Positions 43,088 through 54,574 of a stretch of DNA of 64,000 bases are shown in pieces. The first letter of the stretch is position 1, and every line of letters starts with the position of its first letter. Made by a program: the position numbers and the translations under genes. Source of the stretch: Catenaria anguillulae PL171 (taxonomy: Eukaryota > Blastocladiomycota > Blastocladiomycetes > Blastocladiales > Catenariaceae); assembly GCA_002102555.1 (NCBI GenBank), contig MCFL01000005.1:682001-746000 (forward strand). The letters are read 5' to 3'. The notes beneath the pieces were generated by a model. The model was not told the DNA's origin. It searched no databases and was given only the letters and a program-made list of their open reading frames with translations.

Positions 43088-45025
43088 TTGACTACGTATC
43101 TGCAAATGCAGGCTCACGCCCGAACCAAACCTGAACCAACGACACGCCACGCCACGCCATGGCCGACGCTCCGAGTACACCATGTCGCCAAGATTGGCTT
43201 CGTGCGCTTCGCCCTCGCAAAAATGCCCTGGGTAACACTGATGAGAGCATGCCAGCCCCGAATGCTGGTACGACCATTCCATCATACCTGTGGCAAAACG
43301 ATTCCAGTTGCTGAATCGACGGATTTCGAAAAATCAGATGCTGCGGCATCTACCATCCCAGCCGAATCCGACGAGGCAAACCACGGTCCCAAACTCAACG
43401 ACGGTCACTCCGACGGGCCAATCGCAGAACAAAGTGATGAGCAACACGCTGCCGCCAAAGATGCCGGCAGTAATCCGGAAGAACTGCGTCTGGCTGCTCC
43501 TGACACGACCGATGGCGATGCCAATACCAAGAATGTTTCCCACGAGTCGTCGTTTTCCAGCGACGACTCGGACGACGATTCCAACAAGACGGACTCGTCT
43601 TCGTCGACGACGTCTTCATCGTCGTCTACCGATTCCGATACCGACGCTGAGCAAGATTCGCGCATGGTGATTGATCCACCGAATCAGCATCTCGATACGG
43701 ACGACGACGTGATGATTGTCGACGAGAAGCTGTCTATTCCAACCAAGGTCAAGCCGTCGCTGCCGCCGAAGGCACCCCGTCCCACTCGTGCAGCGATCTG
43801 GCGTGTCCTGGCGACTGGGAACAAACGTTCTCGCGATGAATTTCAAGGGCTCGACAACGACGACCTGGCCGAATCGCAACTTCCCGCAAGGCAACCGCAT
43901 CCGACGACGTCTCGCCACTCTGACTTCGACCAAGCCGCGCTCTTGGCCGCACAAGAAGCGGCAGCGGTGGAAAAAGCCCGCGCCGACGAGTTGCAACGCC
44001 GCCTTCAAGCCCTCACGAGCAATGCGGGGCCACTCAAACCGACCGGCAACACGTCCCACATCCGCTTGCCCCGTTTCACCACCAAGGTTGACGACATTCG
44101 TGTCAATGGCAAGGTCCGCAAGATGTCCGATTGGCCCACTGTCAAACAAACGCTTGTGCGCACGTTCACGGCCAAGGGCATCAAGGAGCTTCTCACGGAA
44201 CCTACCATTGTGCTTGCTGGCATTTACCGCAAGATGGACGACCGCCTGCTCGACCAGATTCGCAGTCAAGCTGCTGGCGCGATTCGCGACGTGATTGGCG
44301 AGGAGCTGGCCGAGGTCGTGGTCATTCCTCTCGAGATTGATGAGCCGTGCACCATTTATGCCCGACTCGAGGAGCGTTTCCGCCACGAAATCCGTTCCCT
44401 ATCTCAAAAGGCGATTGCGGAACTGGAGACCCTGGTTCCGTTTGTCGACGAAACGCCCTTGACTTTCATTTGTCGCGTCCACGCCCGGGTCCAGCTCATC
44501 ATGTCTGCTCGACCTCGTTTCACGCTCGAAGACTATCACGACACGGTGTCTCCGATCATCGAGCGGTGTGGTTGGAAGGCCAATATGCAATTCGCTTACC
44601 CGCCGCTCTTTGACGACGCGGTCCCAGCCCCGTACACGATTCCGACCGCCATGGAGCGGGTGGAAGAGGGTCTCAAGTTTGCCGACAAATCCATTGTCAT
44701 GACCACACGCTCACGCACGGATTCGGCGACAACGCCGAATGTCAACTCCGCTGGCCGCCACCATCACGACGGGCAAAGGCCGCGCGGTCGCGGTGCTCGC
44801 GCCCAGCAGCAGCAACAACAACATCGCGCCGACCAACCTCAACGGGCGGGCGTCAACGGTGCCTGGGAACAGATGACGTGCCGTGATTGCGGTGATTGGG
44901 GCCATCGCCAACGCAACTGCCCGGATCGTCCCTTGGATGCCAACAATGGTGGCAGGAACGGTGGGCGCAACGGGCAAGGTCGAGGTGGGGACCGCGCTGT
45001 CCAACCAGGCAACGTACGCAACTAG
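43088..45025 (+). CDS. gag: Copia Gag
   Basis: 645-codon open frame from 43088. A later in-frame Met (43223) is also possible, as the first 45 residues look less constrained. Residues about 90-230 are strongly acidic and Ser-rich (SSFSSDDSDDDSNKTDSSSS), an unusual insert for a copia Gag. The capsid-like region follows (RKMSDWPTVKQTLVRTF, IYRKMDDRLLDQIRSQAAGA, IYARLEERFRHEIRSLSQKA). The nucleocapsid has one CCHC zinc knuckle, CRDCGDWGHRQRNC, in a Gly/Arg/Gln-rich tail. Unspliced RNA would end translation at the stop at 45023-45025. Removal of 45014-45239 would instead fuse Gag to Pol in frame. Confidence 0.88.
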   Translation: MTTYLQMQAHARTKPEPTTRHATPWPTLRVHHVAKIGFVRFALAKMPWVTLMRACQPRMLVRPFHHTCGKTIPVAESTDFEKSDAAASTIPAESDEANHGPKLNDGHSDGPIAEQSDEQHAAAKDAGSNPEELRLAAPDTTDGDANTKNVSHESSFSSDDSDDDSNKTDSSSSTTSSSSSTDSDTDAEQDSRMVIDPPNQHLDTDDDVMIVDEKLSIPTKVKPSLPPKAPRPTRAAIWRVLATGNKRSRDEFQGLDNDDLAESQLPARQPHPTTSRHSDFDQAALLAAQEAAAVEKARADELQRRLQALTSNAGPLKPTGNTSHIRLPRFTTKVDDIRVNGKVRKMSDWPTVKQTLVRTFTAKGIKELLTEPTIVLAGIYRKMDDRLLDQIRSQAAGAIRDVIGEELAEVVVIPLEIDEPCTIYARLEERFRHEIRSLSQKAIAELETLVPFVDETPLTFICRVHARVQLIMSARPRFTLEDYHDTVSPIIERCGWKANMQFAYPPLFDDAVPAPYTIPTAMERVEEGLKFADKSIVMTTRSRTDSATTPNVNSAGRHHHDGQRPRGRGARAQQQQQQHRADQPQRAGVNGAWEQMTCRDCGDWGHRQRNCPDRPLDANNGGRNGGRNGQGRGGDRAVQPGNVRN

Positions 45026-45239
45026 CCTATACTCGTTCTTCTCGTTGTTTGTTTCTCGTCGTCCCACGACATGACGATCATGTCCTATTTTTTTTCTTTT
45101 GGGTCGGTCCCAATGTTCCAACGATTGTCATTTTGCTGTTTTGCACACTGTATACGCTTGTTTCTCCATCATCTCACGAATAAATGAACATGTATTATGC
45201 GTCTCTGTATGCTCGGCCGATTTCGTTCTCTCTCATCAG
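45014..45239 (+). other. Putative intron between gag and pol
   Basis: 226-nt segment with a GTACGC donor at Gag codon 643 and a CTCTCATCAG acceptor. Both flanks are in phase 0, so splicing would join Gag ...VQPGN to SLHLDDVAFVATSRVDL and the protease. The donor resembles those of host genes in this window. This would let the splice ratio set Gag:Pol. A +1 ribosomal shift is the alternative, but the segment contains stops in every relevant frame. Confidence 0.5.
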
Positions 45240-48200
45240 TCGTTGCATCTTGACGACGTCGCTTTCGTCGCCACTTCTCGAGTCGATTTGGTAAATGCGT
45301 GGATTGTGGACAGCGGGTCAACGATCTATGCGTCCCCGCACAAGACTGATTTTGAGTCTTTGACTCTGCTAGAGTCGCCACACACCATCACCATTGGCGA
45401 CAACGGTACTGTAGCGCGGGCAACCCATTATGGGGCGGTCACCATCAAAGCACGCTCGCTCTCTGGCGGGAGTCAAGTCATCCGCCTGCAGACCGTGTAT
45501 TACATTCCCACGCTTCCCGTCCGATTGCTTTCGTCGGGTCGACTCATCGCTGACGTGGGAGGCGAATTCCATCAGCGTCCCGGCGACTGGCTCGTCCGCG
45601 GGCGGGAGGGTGATATCACCGGGCCAGTGCTCTCTCTCGGGGATAGCACGATCCCGGTGTTGGTTATCGCAGACTCGCAAGAACACCGCGACGACGACGC
45701 GCAAATTCGAATCAACACTCGCTCAATTTCATCAACTGGCATCTCTGCTGGACCGCTTCCACACAGCCATCGCAACCACTGCCACTCGACGCACAGCTCA
45801 TCCTCGCTGCCCTCGACCCGGAATCACCTCGCCTTCACGATGCAATTCACTCAGTCGCGCAACCGCAGGCCGACCAACATGAGGCTGCAACGGTCAAAAC
45901 CACGGACCCGATTCACCTCATTCATGCTCGCTTTGGCCACCCGGGCCACAACGTCACCGACTTCTTGATCCGAGACCATGAAAAGTACAAGATCAGGCTC
46001 GCTCGCAAGGTTGGGCGGGAGCGGGTGCCGTCAACGTGCCGAACGTGCGACGTGCAAAAGCACAAACGCGATCCAGCTCGGTACCTCAACCAGCGCGCTC
46101 CACGACCGGGCCACACTCTTCACACGGACCTCAACGACGTCGGGTCCACCGCGGAATACCGCGGCCTGGATGGCGAGCGATACGTCGTGGTCGTAGTGGA
46201 CGATTACTCGCGCATGACATGGACCAAGGTGATCAAAACCAAGAACGAAGCCGCTAAGGCGGTCAAGTTTGTCGTGGACCAGGTGCACGGAATGACGGGC
46301 CTACCTGTGGTAACGGTTCGGCATGATTCGGGAAAAGAGTTCATCACCAAGACTCTCGCGACCGAGCTCGCAAACTCCGGCACCCGCCAAGTCGCGACGG
46401 CTGCGGGCGAGCACCGCAAGAATGGCCTTGTTGAACGACGGATCGGATTGTTGACGGAAAAGACAAGGTGCTTACTCGATCAAGCCGGACTGCCGGTCAC
46501 CATGTGGACGCAGGCATTCGATGCGGCCACATTCCTGCTCAATCGGCTACCGTCGCCGACTTTGGGTGGGAAAACGCCATTTTCCATGTTCTATGGACAC
46601 GACCCCGACTTGTCAGGCGTGCGCGCATGGGGTTCGAAGGTATTCGCTCTATCCACAACCGAACCGCACAAGCTCGACTCGCGCGGCTCCTGTGGAATCC
46701 TGGTCGGCTACGATGACGACCCACGCTCCTATATCGTGTTCGACGAAGAATCACAGCAGATGTTCAAGCGTGGCTCCGTCATTGTCGATGAGTCCAACGT
46801 GATTCGAAACACTCGGCGGGAGTCATTCGCCTCAACTGCGCCGACTCGTCCCAATGACGCCTCACAGTGCGACGACCCTCATGATGACGACTACGCCCCT
46901 CAAGACCAGCACATCACTCCTATCGACAACAGCAAATTGCGTCGTTCGACGCGAGCCCGTCGCCAACCCGCTCGGATCCGCGAAGCCATCACTGGCAAGA
47001 AGTACGATCAAATCATTGACGGCGTATGCAAGACGGTTTACGGAAATGGCGCCACTTTCGAGTTGCTCATGCACATGCAAGGTCAAGACTCCGTTCCTGT
47101 ATCTCTCGCAAACCGCGCTTTGCCGAGCTGGGCAGGGATGGCAATGGTTTCCATGGAGGGCGGGAGTCAAGCAGGGGTTGTGGTAGACATGACCGAGGCA
47201 CCAAAGAATGTCAAGCAAGCCCTTGCTCGACCCGACGCAGACAAATGGAAGGAGGCTATGGCGGTTGAGCTCAAGACGCTGGAGGAGATGGGCACTTGGA
47301 AAGTAGTTCCGATGTCCGAGGCAAAGCGCAACAACCGCACGCCAATTCCCTCCATGTTCGTGTACGCGACCAAGACCGACGTCGACGGCAACATCACTCG
47401 CTACAAATCCCGACTCGTCGCCCATGGTCACCGACAGCAGTACGGAATTGACTTTCTCGAAACCTACGCGCCAACAGTTGCCTATGCTGCTGTGCGCGCT
47501 GGCATCGCGATTGCTGCTCGCAACAACTGGTTCATCGACGCCTTGGATGTGGTCAGCGCTTACCCGCACGCCGACTTGCATGAACTCATCTACATGCTTC
47601 CGCCGCCTGGAAGCAACTTCCCGCCCGGTACTGTACTCATGCTTTGCAAATCCCTCTATGGGCTGCGGCAATCCGGCCGGGAATGGGCTCACCACTTGGG
47701 CAAGATTTTGCGTGACGACGGATTTACCTGCGCTGCTGCGGACGGGTGTGTCTACACTCGAGGTCAAGGGGACAAGCTCGTGATGGTCGTTGCCTACGTC
47801 GACGACATGCTCGTCATTGGCCCGAACCAAGCGGAGATCAACAACGTCAAGATGCACCTCGGGTCTCGGCTCAACATCAAAGATCTCGGACCAGCGACAC
47901 AATTCCTCAACCTGTCGATTGTGCGCTCGGACAAGGGCATTTGGGTTGGGCAGAGGAAGTACGCGGACAAACTTGTTCGAAAATTCCTCGGCGAAGACGA
48001 CTACCCTGCAATTCGTCCCGCCCTTGCTGCCGAGTCGACCGCCTCCGACCCGACTCCATCCCACAACGCACATGACTCGTATCGACCATTGGCACCAATC
48101 CCTGAAGACAAGATCAACACCAAATCGAGCAACCTGCAACTGGTCACGCATTCCGAACGCTCGCATTACCAGCAAGTTCTTGGCTCGCTCGCGCATTTGG

Positions 48201-48853
48201 CAAACGCATCACGTCCCGACATTGCTTATGCTGTCGGCATCGCCTCACGCCGTGCCAATCAACCGCGATTGATTGACATGAAAGCGCTGTACCGAATCTT
48301 GCGCTACATCAAGGGCACGGCCGGATTCGGGATCCAATACCTCCGCTCATCTGGCTCTTCGTCTACAATCGACATCATCAACACGTTTTCGGACGCAGAT
48401 TTCGCTGGAGACCACGTCACTCGGAAATCGACCACCGGATACGTCTCGTTGATTGCTGGCGGGCCCGTCGTCTGGGCTTCTCGCCGGCAGCCATGGGTCG
48501 CACTCTCAACCACAGAATCCGAGCTCAACGCCCTGACCGAGGGCGCCCGCGACACGATGTGGTTGCGCGCGGTGGTCGCTCACATGCTCCGATTGGACAC
48601 CTTGCCAGCGACAACCATGCACGCCGACAACCAAGCAGCAATTGCCGTGGCGGGCTCCGAGGATATGCGCCGCAGCATCAAACACGTCGCTGTTCGCATG
48701 ATGTACATCCGCGAGTTAGTGGCCGACCAGAAGGTGATTCGACTGGAGTATGTGCGCTCCAATCGCAATTGGTCGGACTTCCTCACCAAGGCTCTACCTC
48801 AAGAATCTTTCCAACTTTGCCGGACAAGTCTCAACATTTGCGAGCAGTCGTGA
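45240..48853 (+). CDS. pol: Copia Pol: protease, integrase, reverse transcriptase, RNase H
   Basis: About 1,200 codons. The protease active site is WIVDSGST (near 45300). A GAG-pre-integrase/HHCC zinc segment has HARFGHPGHN and later CRTCDVQKHK. The integrase catalytic residues sit in HTDLNDVG, VRHDSGKEF and GEHRKNGLVERR (D, D, E). RT motifs include IPSMFVYATKTDVDG, CKSLYGLRQSGREWAH and VVAYVDDMLVIG (YVDD). RNase H motifs include FSDADFAGDHVTRKSTTGYV, STTESELNALTEGARD and MHADNQAAIAVA. The long frame from 45965 to 48853 is uninterrupted. Between protease and integrase (about 45690-45790) the frame changes twice, possibly consensus errors or a real lesion in this copy. The C-terminus ends RTSLNICEQS. 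Confidence 0.9.
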
Positions 48854-48899
48854 TCAAGATTCACACCCCGCAGATGAAGGGTTACTCGGTTGGCGGGAG

Positions 48900-49153
48900 T
48901 GTTGAATGAGTGGACGCGTCTGGCGTCTGGGAATGTAGTCGTCCCTTCACTTTCCCCGTTCATTCCCTTCCATTACCTTCACCTGCCACCGCCGTCACTC
49001 ACTCTGTATTGAACCTCCTAACGCCTCATTTGCATTCCTGCGCAAGTCCTCCGATTCACCTTTCGACCGCTGCCATCCACCTTTTCATTTGAATGAATAT
49101 ATGCCAAGCGAGGGGAGTAGGTCCTCTCCCGCGTTCTTTAGTTCATTACAATA
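48900..49153 (+). repeat. 3' LTR of the copia element
   Basis: 254-bp copy of the left LTR at a constant offset of 6,338 bp. It is preceded by a short purine-rich stretch (GGCGGGAG), the probable polypurine tract. Confidence 0.93.
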
Positions 49154-49158
49154 CATTC

Positions 49159-49489
49159 ACCCCGCGCAATAAGAATCATTCATGTTGGCTGTTCGTTGAG
49201 CAGTTCCAGATCAGTAACTTGGACCTGAGCTCGTTGTTCTCTCGGACCAGCCAGCCAGCGGCAAGCAACGGAAGCTTGCACCGCAAGCGTTCATGACGAA
49301 GTTGATTGCTGCCATCTGCTGCCAGGACGGAGTCCTCGGTGCCTGTATGTTCCGCCACAAGTAACTGCCATGTTACGTCGACAATATGTAAAGCACCTGC
49401 CCCCCCATGTTCCAAGCAGTGAGTCCAAACATGCTCAACTGACCCGACAATCCATTTCCATCGCATTCACCCACTCGAACGGCGTTCAA
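49159..49489. other. Intergenic between element and SPRY gene
   Basis: About 330 bp downstream of the retrotransposon. An in-frame upstream Met at 49370 could extend the next gene, but the signal peptide favours the start at 49490. No other feature seen. Confidence 0.4.
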
Positions 49490-51818
49490 ATGCACCATAA
49501 GTTGGCACTTGTCCTTACCGCGATTGCGCTCGGGATCATTCTTCTTGCAGTGCCTCCATTGACCGACGCAGCACCAGTACCGAAAGGCGGCGGAGGCGGC
49601 GGGGGTGGCGGTGGCCGGGGTGGCGGCGGCGGAGGTGGTGGACGCGGTGGTAGCAGCAGCGCTGGTGGACGCTCGGGGTCTGCCGGTAGCACCGCATCTT
49701 CAAGGCCGTCGTTCAGGCCCACTTCGTCCGTCGGGGGCGGCGGTGGTCGTGGGGGGAGCAGTGTTCCAGCTCAACGGCCAGCAAGCGGCGGATCAAGCAC
49801 AGCGCCATCTTCTTCTGGCTCAGGTTTCGGCTATGTTCCCCCGGTTTACATCCATTCAAGCACTTGTACGTTACGGCTTCCATTCCATCCCTCCATACAA
49901 TGGAGACATTCTGAGTCGCTTACTGGTTGCGTGCCCAGATTACTATCCGGTCTTCACCACCCCAGACATTTCCTACCCCATTTACGGCGTTCCGGCTGCC
50001 CGCACTGGTCCAGACGGCGAGGATGGGTGTGTGTACTATCGCGAGGACAACGACAAGCTCATCGAGGGACTTTGGAGCGAGACCTGTGACGACTCGGAAT
50101 GGACGTGGTGGGTGAATCTCTTGGTGTATCTCGGGGCCGCCATTTCACCCTTTGTGCTCATCGTTGCATGGGTGATGGGCGTCGCGGTATGGAAAGCATG
50201 TTGCCCATCGTGTCGCCGCCGTCGCAAGCGCAAAGCCCAGTTCAAGGACATTGTCGACGAACGCATGCGCCAGAACAAGGCCAAGGGTCTCGAGGAAAAC
50301 GACGCTGCTCTCGACAGTAGCAATCCCGCCGCACGTCCCGCTCCATCCATGGCTACGGGTCCAAAGGCGGTTTGCATCCGCGTTTGGAAGTTGCTTTCTT
50401 GTGCGTCGTGTCGCAACAAGAAGCGCGGCAAGCACCAGTACAAGGATATCGCCGATGAGCGCAAGCAGAAGGGCAAGGCCAAGGCCAAGTCCAAGGAATA
50501 CCAGCAGGTTGACGCCACCAGTGCAACTGCAGCGGTCGTCTCGATTGCAGTTGAGCCGAGCAAGGCCGACAAGGGTAAGAAAAAGGCTCAAGGGAAGCCC
50601 AAAGTCAAACGCGGCAAGTCGTCCAACTCTCCCTGTTACTACCCTTCGACACCCGCAAACGACAGCGACTCTGTTGACCTCGGCGACCTGGACGCTTACG
50701 ATCCATTTTCGCCCTCGTTTGGCAAATCCCACGCCAAACCAGCACCTCCGCGGCCCTCTTCACCCGTCAATGCGCGGGAAACGGCCATGCTCGACCCGTT
50801 TTCGCCCACTTTCGGCAAGTCGCCAGACAATGGGGAAAAGCCTCGGCGGCCTCCGTCACCTGTTGATACACACGAGTCGGCCATGTTGGATCCATTCTCG
50901 CCCGTGTTTGCCATCCCGCCGCTATCAATCAGCCAGCCAACAGCCGCCAATGCTGCCGAACGCGGTAGGATATTCATTGATGCCAACCCCTGTATGCCGT
51001 TCGCTCCGCAACCTGGCGATTTGGATGCCATGACCAAGCCTTCTTCCTGGGAATTTTATCTGCCCGCCAATCAAGGCATGTCTCCGGACCGCGCTGTTGT
51101 CTCGTCGGGCAACACCGTCACCATTCACGCGGGCCGGCCGAGCGACTGTAATCCCGCTGTGTCGCTCGTCACCAACTTGCCTTTGCCCTGGATGCCACCT
51201 CACTTGGCCGATGTCAAGCCGCCGTCACCCATCTTGTACTTTGAAGTCACCATCACGAGCATGTCGCCGCAGACCACCGTCGCCATTGGTCTCGCCACTG
51301 TCCCCTACCCATGCTTCCGCTTGCCTGGCTGGCACGACTGGTCCATTGGATACCACTCGGACGACGGTCGCGTGTTTGTGTCTGACGACAATGTCGGCGT
51401 GCCCTATGGCAAACCATATCGTTTGGACGACACTGTTGGCTGTGGCGTGGACACGCGGACGGGCAAGGTGTTTTTCACGCGCAATGGCGAGCGGATGCCA
51501 ATTGTTGACTGTGCCGATGTTCCCGCACCGCGATTGACGGTGAAGCCATGCATTGGGGCCGATGGCAAGTGCACGCTCAAGACCAACTTCGGAACCGAGC
51601 CGTTCAGGTGGCAAGAGGCCAACGACTCGCGTGCCATGTACGCCCTGGAACTGTTGCCCTTGTACTCGCTCCAAGCCAAAAATTCGCTTCTCACGGCCAA
51701 TCTCTCTTCGGATCCTTACACGCCACCCGTGTACCTCAATCCGCCGTCTTGCACGATTTATGATGAGAAGATCATGGGCAAAAGTGTCGATTATGACGTG
51801 GTGCAGGAGTACATTTGA
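49490..51818 (+). CDS. Type I membrane protein with SPRY domain and PPxY motif (Ssh4/Ear1-like)
   Basis: Two exons, 49490-49865 and 49939-51818, phase 1; 751 aa. Signal peptide (KLALVLTAIALGIILLAVPP), a Gly-rich ectodomain, then the conserved block with DGCVYYREDNDKLIEGLW and TCDDSEWTWW. A membrane segment (LGAAISPFVLIVAWVMGVAV) is followed by a basic cytosolic stretch (CRRRRKRKAQFK). Repeated DPFSPTFGKS-type motifs occur near residues 395-460. The SPRY domain covers about residues 560-700 (ILYFEVTITSMSPQTTVAIG, PGWHDWSIGYHSDDGRVFV, VGCGVDTRTGKVFFTRNGER). A PPVY motif lies near the C-terminus (DPYTPPVYLNPPS). TM plus SPRY plus PPxY is the layout of fungal Ssh4/Ear1, adaptors that bring Rsp5-type ubiquitin ligase to cargo. 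That role is inferred from layout. Confidence 0.72.
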
Positions 51819-52365
51819 AAAGCTCATGGATACCATATGTGCAATGCATTTTTTTTTCGTTTTTCTTGCAATAATACAGTCATTTTTTTTTTTCCTGTCC
51901 TAGTCTGACCAACCCCTGACCCAAGCATGATAACGTCGGCTACGGACTGCGAACAACACTCATGAACGCGTCGGTGTGTCGTTTTGAGATCGATCGAACC
52001 CAGTTACCTACTCATTCCCTCTCTTTGGGGATTTCTTCCTTGGTTCATGTAACATACATACCATTGAGCCCCGAGACCTTGAACCCTCTTGAACGTTGCC
52101 CGATCTGGAGCAGATGCCCGGCTCGCTTCCAATCACCCAACGGATCTCACGCTTGACGGTCCCTCGTCACACACCAGCATCCATTCCGAAGCGCACTGGC
52201 ACACACTCCGTCCGCACAACCAAGTTCAAGCACACACAACAAGGGCATCCAAGTCCAAGTCTGAAACCGCCGGCAACCGTCCGCAATCGATTCAAAAAGG
52301 TCAAGCCGCTGCCTTTGACCCACGTACTGTTTGGTCGCCCCATCCGCCTTCTCCCATTTCGACGA

Positions 52366-54574
52366 ATGCCTCCTACCGCCGCCACCACGTCATTGCCCAT
52401 GAACCCTCCGTTTCACTCGGCGGCGCCCGGTGCGGCATCGCCGAAGAATACCTCAACCAGCGCGGCCAACAGCACACCTGCCAGTCGTCGATCCAGCCTG
52501 ACACCCGTCATCCCACAGTCAACGCCGTATAGGACCGTCACGACAGCCACATTCAAACTCGGGTATCGCGAACCCCTTATCAGGAGGGATGGCTCGGCAA
52601 TTGCAGAGGAAGAGGAATCGATGCATCCGTCGCAAGATGCCTTGTCATCGACAACCACAAAAAAGCGGCCCGCGGCTCGTATGTCGGGGGCTTTGGCGGC
52701 ATATGACACAATTCGCGACTTCATTCCCGACAATGATGTCCGGTCGAGCTCGACCCCGTCGGCGGGCACTGGAGATTCAAAGTCGCCCACTGCAGGCGCC
52801 GATGCGTCATCTGCTCGCGCGCAAACTCCACGCAAGCTTCGCATCAACCGAAACGACTTGCGTCCGCCATCGCCAAGCAAGTCCGCTGATGACGCCGATG
52901 CTCCCGCCAATCAACAAGGAGACGGTCAGATCTCGCCAGATCGCATTAGCTCGAGCAACAACACATCGCCCAAGCTGCGGCCTTTGTCGCCGTTGCACGA
53001 CCGCGTCACTCTTGACTCGATTCTCATGTCCAACTTCAACCTGAGTAGTGACCAGCAAGCCGTGGCCATTGCCTGGATGCTCGAGGAGGTGGGCGCGTTG
53101 GCGTGCTTACCGGACATTACGAGCGAGGACTTGATCCATTTTGTTCGCACTGTCCAACTCAACTACAACACGCCGCCCTTTCACAACTTTGCGCACGCGT
53201 TTTGCGTCACTCAAGTCGTACGTCTGACTGACGTAGGCTACCCTATTTTGGCTATTGTCATGTATTCACCATGAATCAATATTCTCACTATCCTGTAGGC
53301 CTTTGTGGTTCTCAAGGAGACTGGACTCATCGACGAGCTGTCCGAGGCCGTCTCGACCATGCTCTTGATTGCTGCTCGTATGGACATCCGCTCCTGCAAA
53401 CACCACCTCGATCTCAATGAGACTGCCAACACTTTCACCGTGGCTAACCATCCGTGTTTCGCAATGTAGTTTGCCACGACGTCGACCATGAAGGTCTGAC
53501 CAATGCCTACCACATTGCCACTGAGTCCTCGCTGGCACAGTGGTACAATGATACTTGCCCGATGGAGAACCACCACGCAGCCTTGACCAAGGAACTACTC
53601 AAATCGCCGCACAGCATCTTGCGCAACTTGGACGCCCACGAGGCCAAGCACTTTCGCCAAGTCATTACCCAACTGATTCTTGCAACCGACATGGGCCGTC
53701 ACGATCAAGTCCTGTCTCAAGGTCTCAAGTTGGTTGGGACGCGTTTGTCGGTTGCCGACCCGGCCCATTTGACTGTGGTATGTGTATAAATCGCTCATTT
53801 TTTACTTCCGACAATGGGTCTCACTTGTCACGCTCTTTCTTCGTTTGGTTCCCATAGCTCTTGCAAACCATTCTCAAAGCGTCCGACTTGAGCAACGAGC
53901 TCCGCCCCGCCAACGTTGCTGACGCGTGGTCGGCTGCCTTGTACGAGGAACTCAACCTGGAAATGGCCAAGCTTGGCCGCTCCGCGATCCCCACCGACGT
54001 TGGCACCGTGTCCAAGGGCCAAGTCGACTTTCTCACTACCAAAGTGCTCCCGATCTGGTCGTGTCTCAGCGACCTGATTGCCCCCGCAGGCCGCACTGCA
54101 AAGACATTGGTTCAGCGCGTCAAGGATGCCATCCACCGCCACGAAGTGCGCGTGATTGCCAGCGCGGCTGAGCGTAAAGTGACAAAGAGCCCGACCATGT
54201 TGTCCAATCCCATGATCAAGAAGAACATCCCAACGACATTCAACCCGGCACCTCCCTCGGTTCCGTTCCGAACCGCGCCGCCCGTCAAAGTTGTCGTGCG
54301 CGACGGACAGGGCAATCAGGTCACGTCCTCATCGGCTGCTGCTGACGGCATCACGTCCATTTCGCGCAGGAGGCATGGTGCGGATGACGACATTTCGGCT
54401 CAGCAGATGGGTGCGGCGTTTGCGGCGGCCATTGTTGAAGACGTCAAGGAGGACGAGGCCAGGTCAAGTGCTGTCTTGTCGCATCAGCAAGTGCCGACGG
54501 ATCAGGGCATCAAGGTGAGTCGTCCACGGACAACGTCGTCGTCGTCGCCATCGGAGCGGATGGGATCGTTGTAA
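52366..54574 (+). CDS. Class I cyclic-nucleotide phosphodiesterase, second copy
   Basis: About 651 aa from the Met at 52366; an in-frame Met at 52096 would add 90 basic residues. Exons: 52366-53217, 53299-53377, 53470-53777, 53858-54574; all GT-AG, no frame change. The N-terminal 240 residues are disordered and Ser/Pro/Thr-rich. The catalytic domain has NTPPFHNFAHAFCVTQV, TMLLIAALCHDVDHEGLTN across the second intron, WYNDTCPMENHHAALT, LILATDMGRHDQVL and ASDLSNELRPANVADAW. The metal ligands H, HD and D are in place. In the CHDVDH motif the usual Pro is Glu (DHEG). The C-terminal 120 residues are disordered (PPVKVVVRDGQGNQV). It differs strongly from the PDE9A-like gene, so this is another subfamily, perhaps with different nucleotide preference. 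Confidence 0.85.

Larger units (their letters stand above)
42557..49158 (+). mobile_element. Ty1/copia-type LTR retrotransposon, apparently intact
   Basis: 6,592-bp element (42562-49153) flanked by a 5-bp target-site duplication CATTC (42557-42561 and 49154-49158). The two 254-bp LTRs look identical over their whole length, so insertion is recent. Order is LTR, Gag, protease, integrase, reverse transcriptase/RNase H, LTR; integrase before RT makes it copia-type. Gag and Pol are separated by an intron-like segment (45014-45239). It sits in the intergenic space between two paralogous host genes, in the same orientation, and does not interrupt either. Sequence just inside the left LTR (GGTTGTGAGTCCTGG) is the presumed primer-binding site; the primer tRNA was not identified. 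Confidence 0.93.

Noticed and set aside
43616-44386. 256-codon minus-strand frame inside gag
   Set aside because: Antisense shadow of Gag; no independent support.
46862-48196. 444-codon minus-strand open frame
   Set aside because: Antisense to the copia integrase/RT frame, which has all catalytic motifs.
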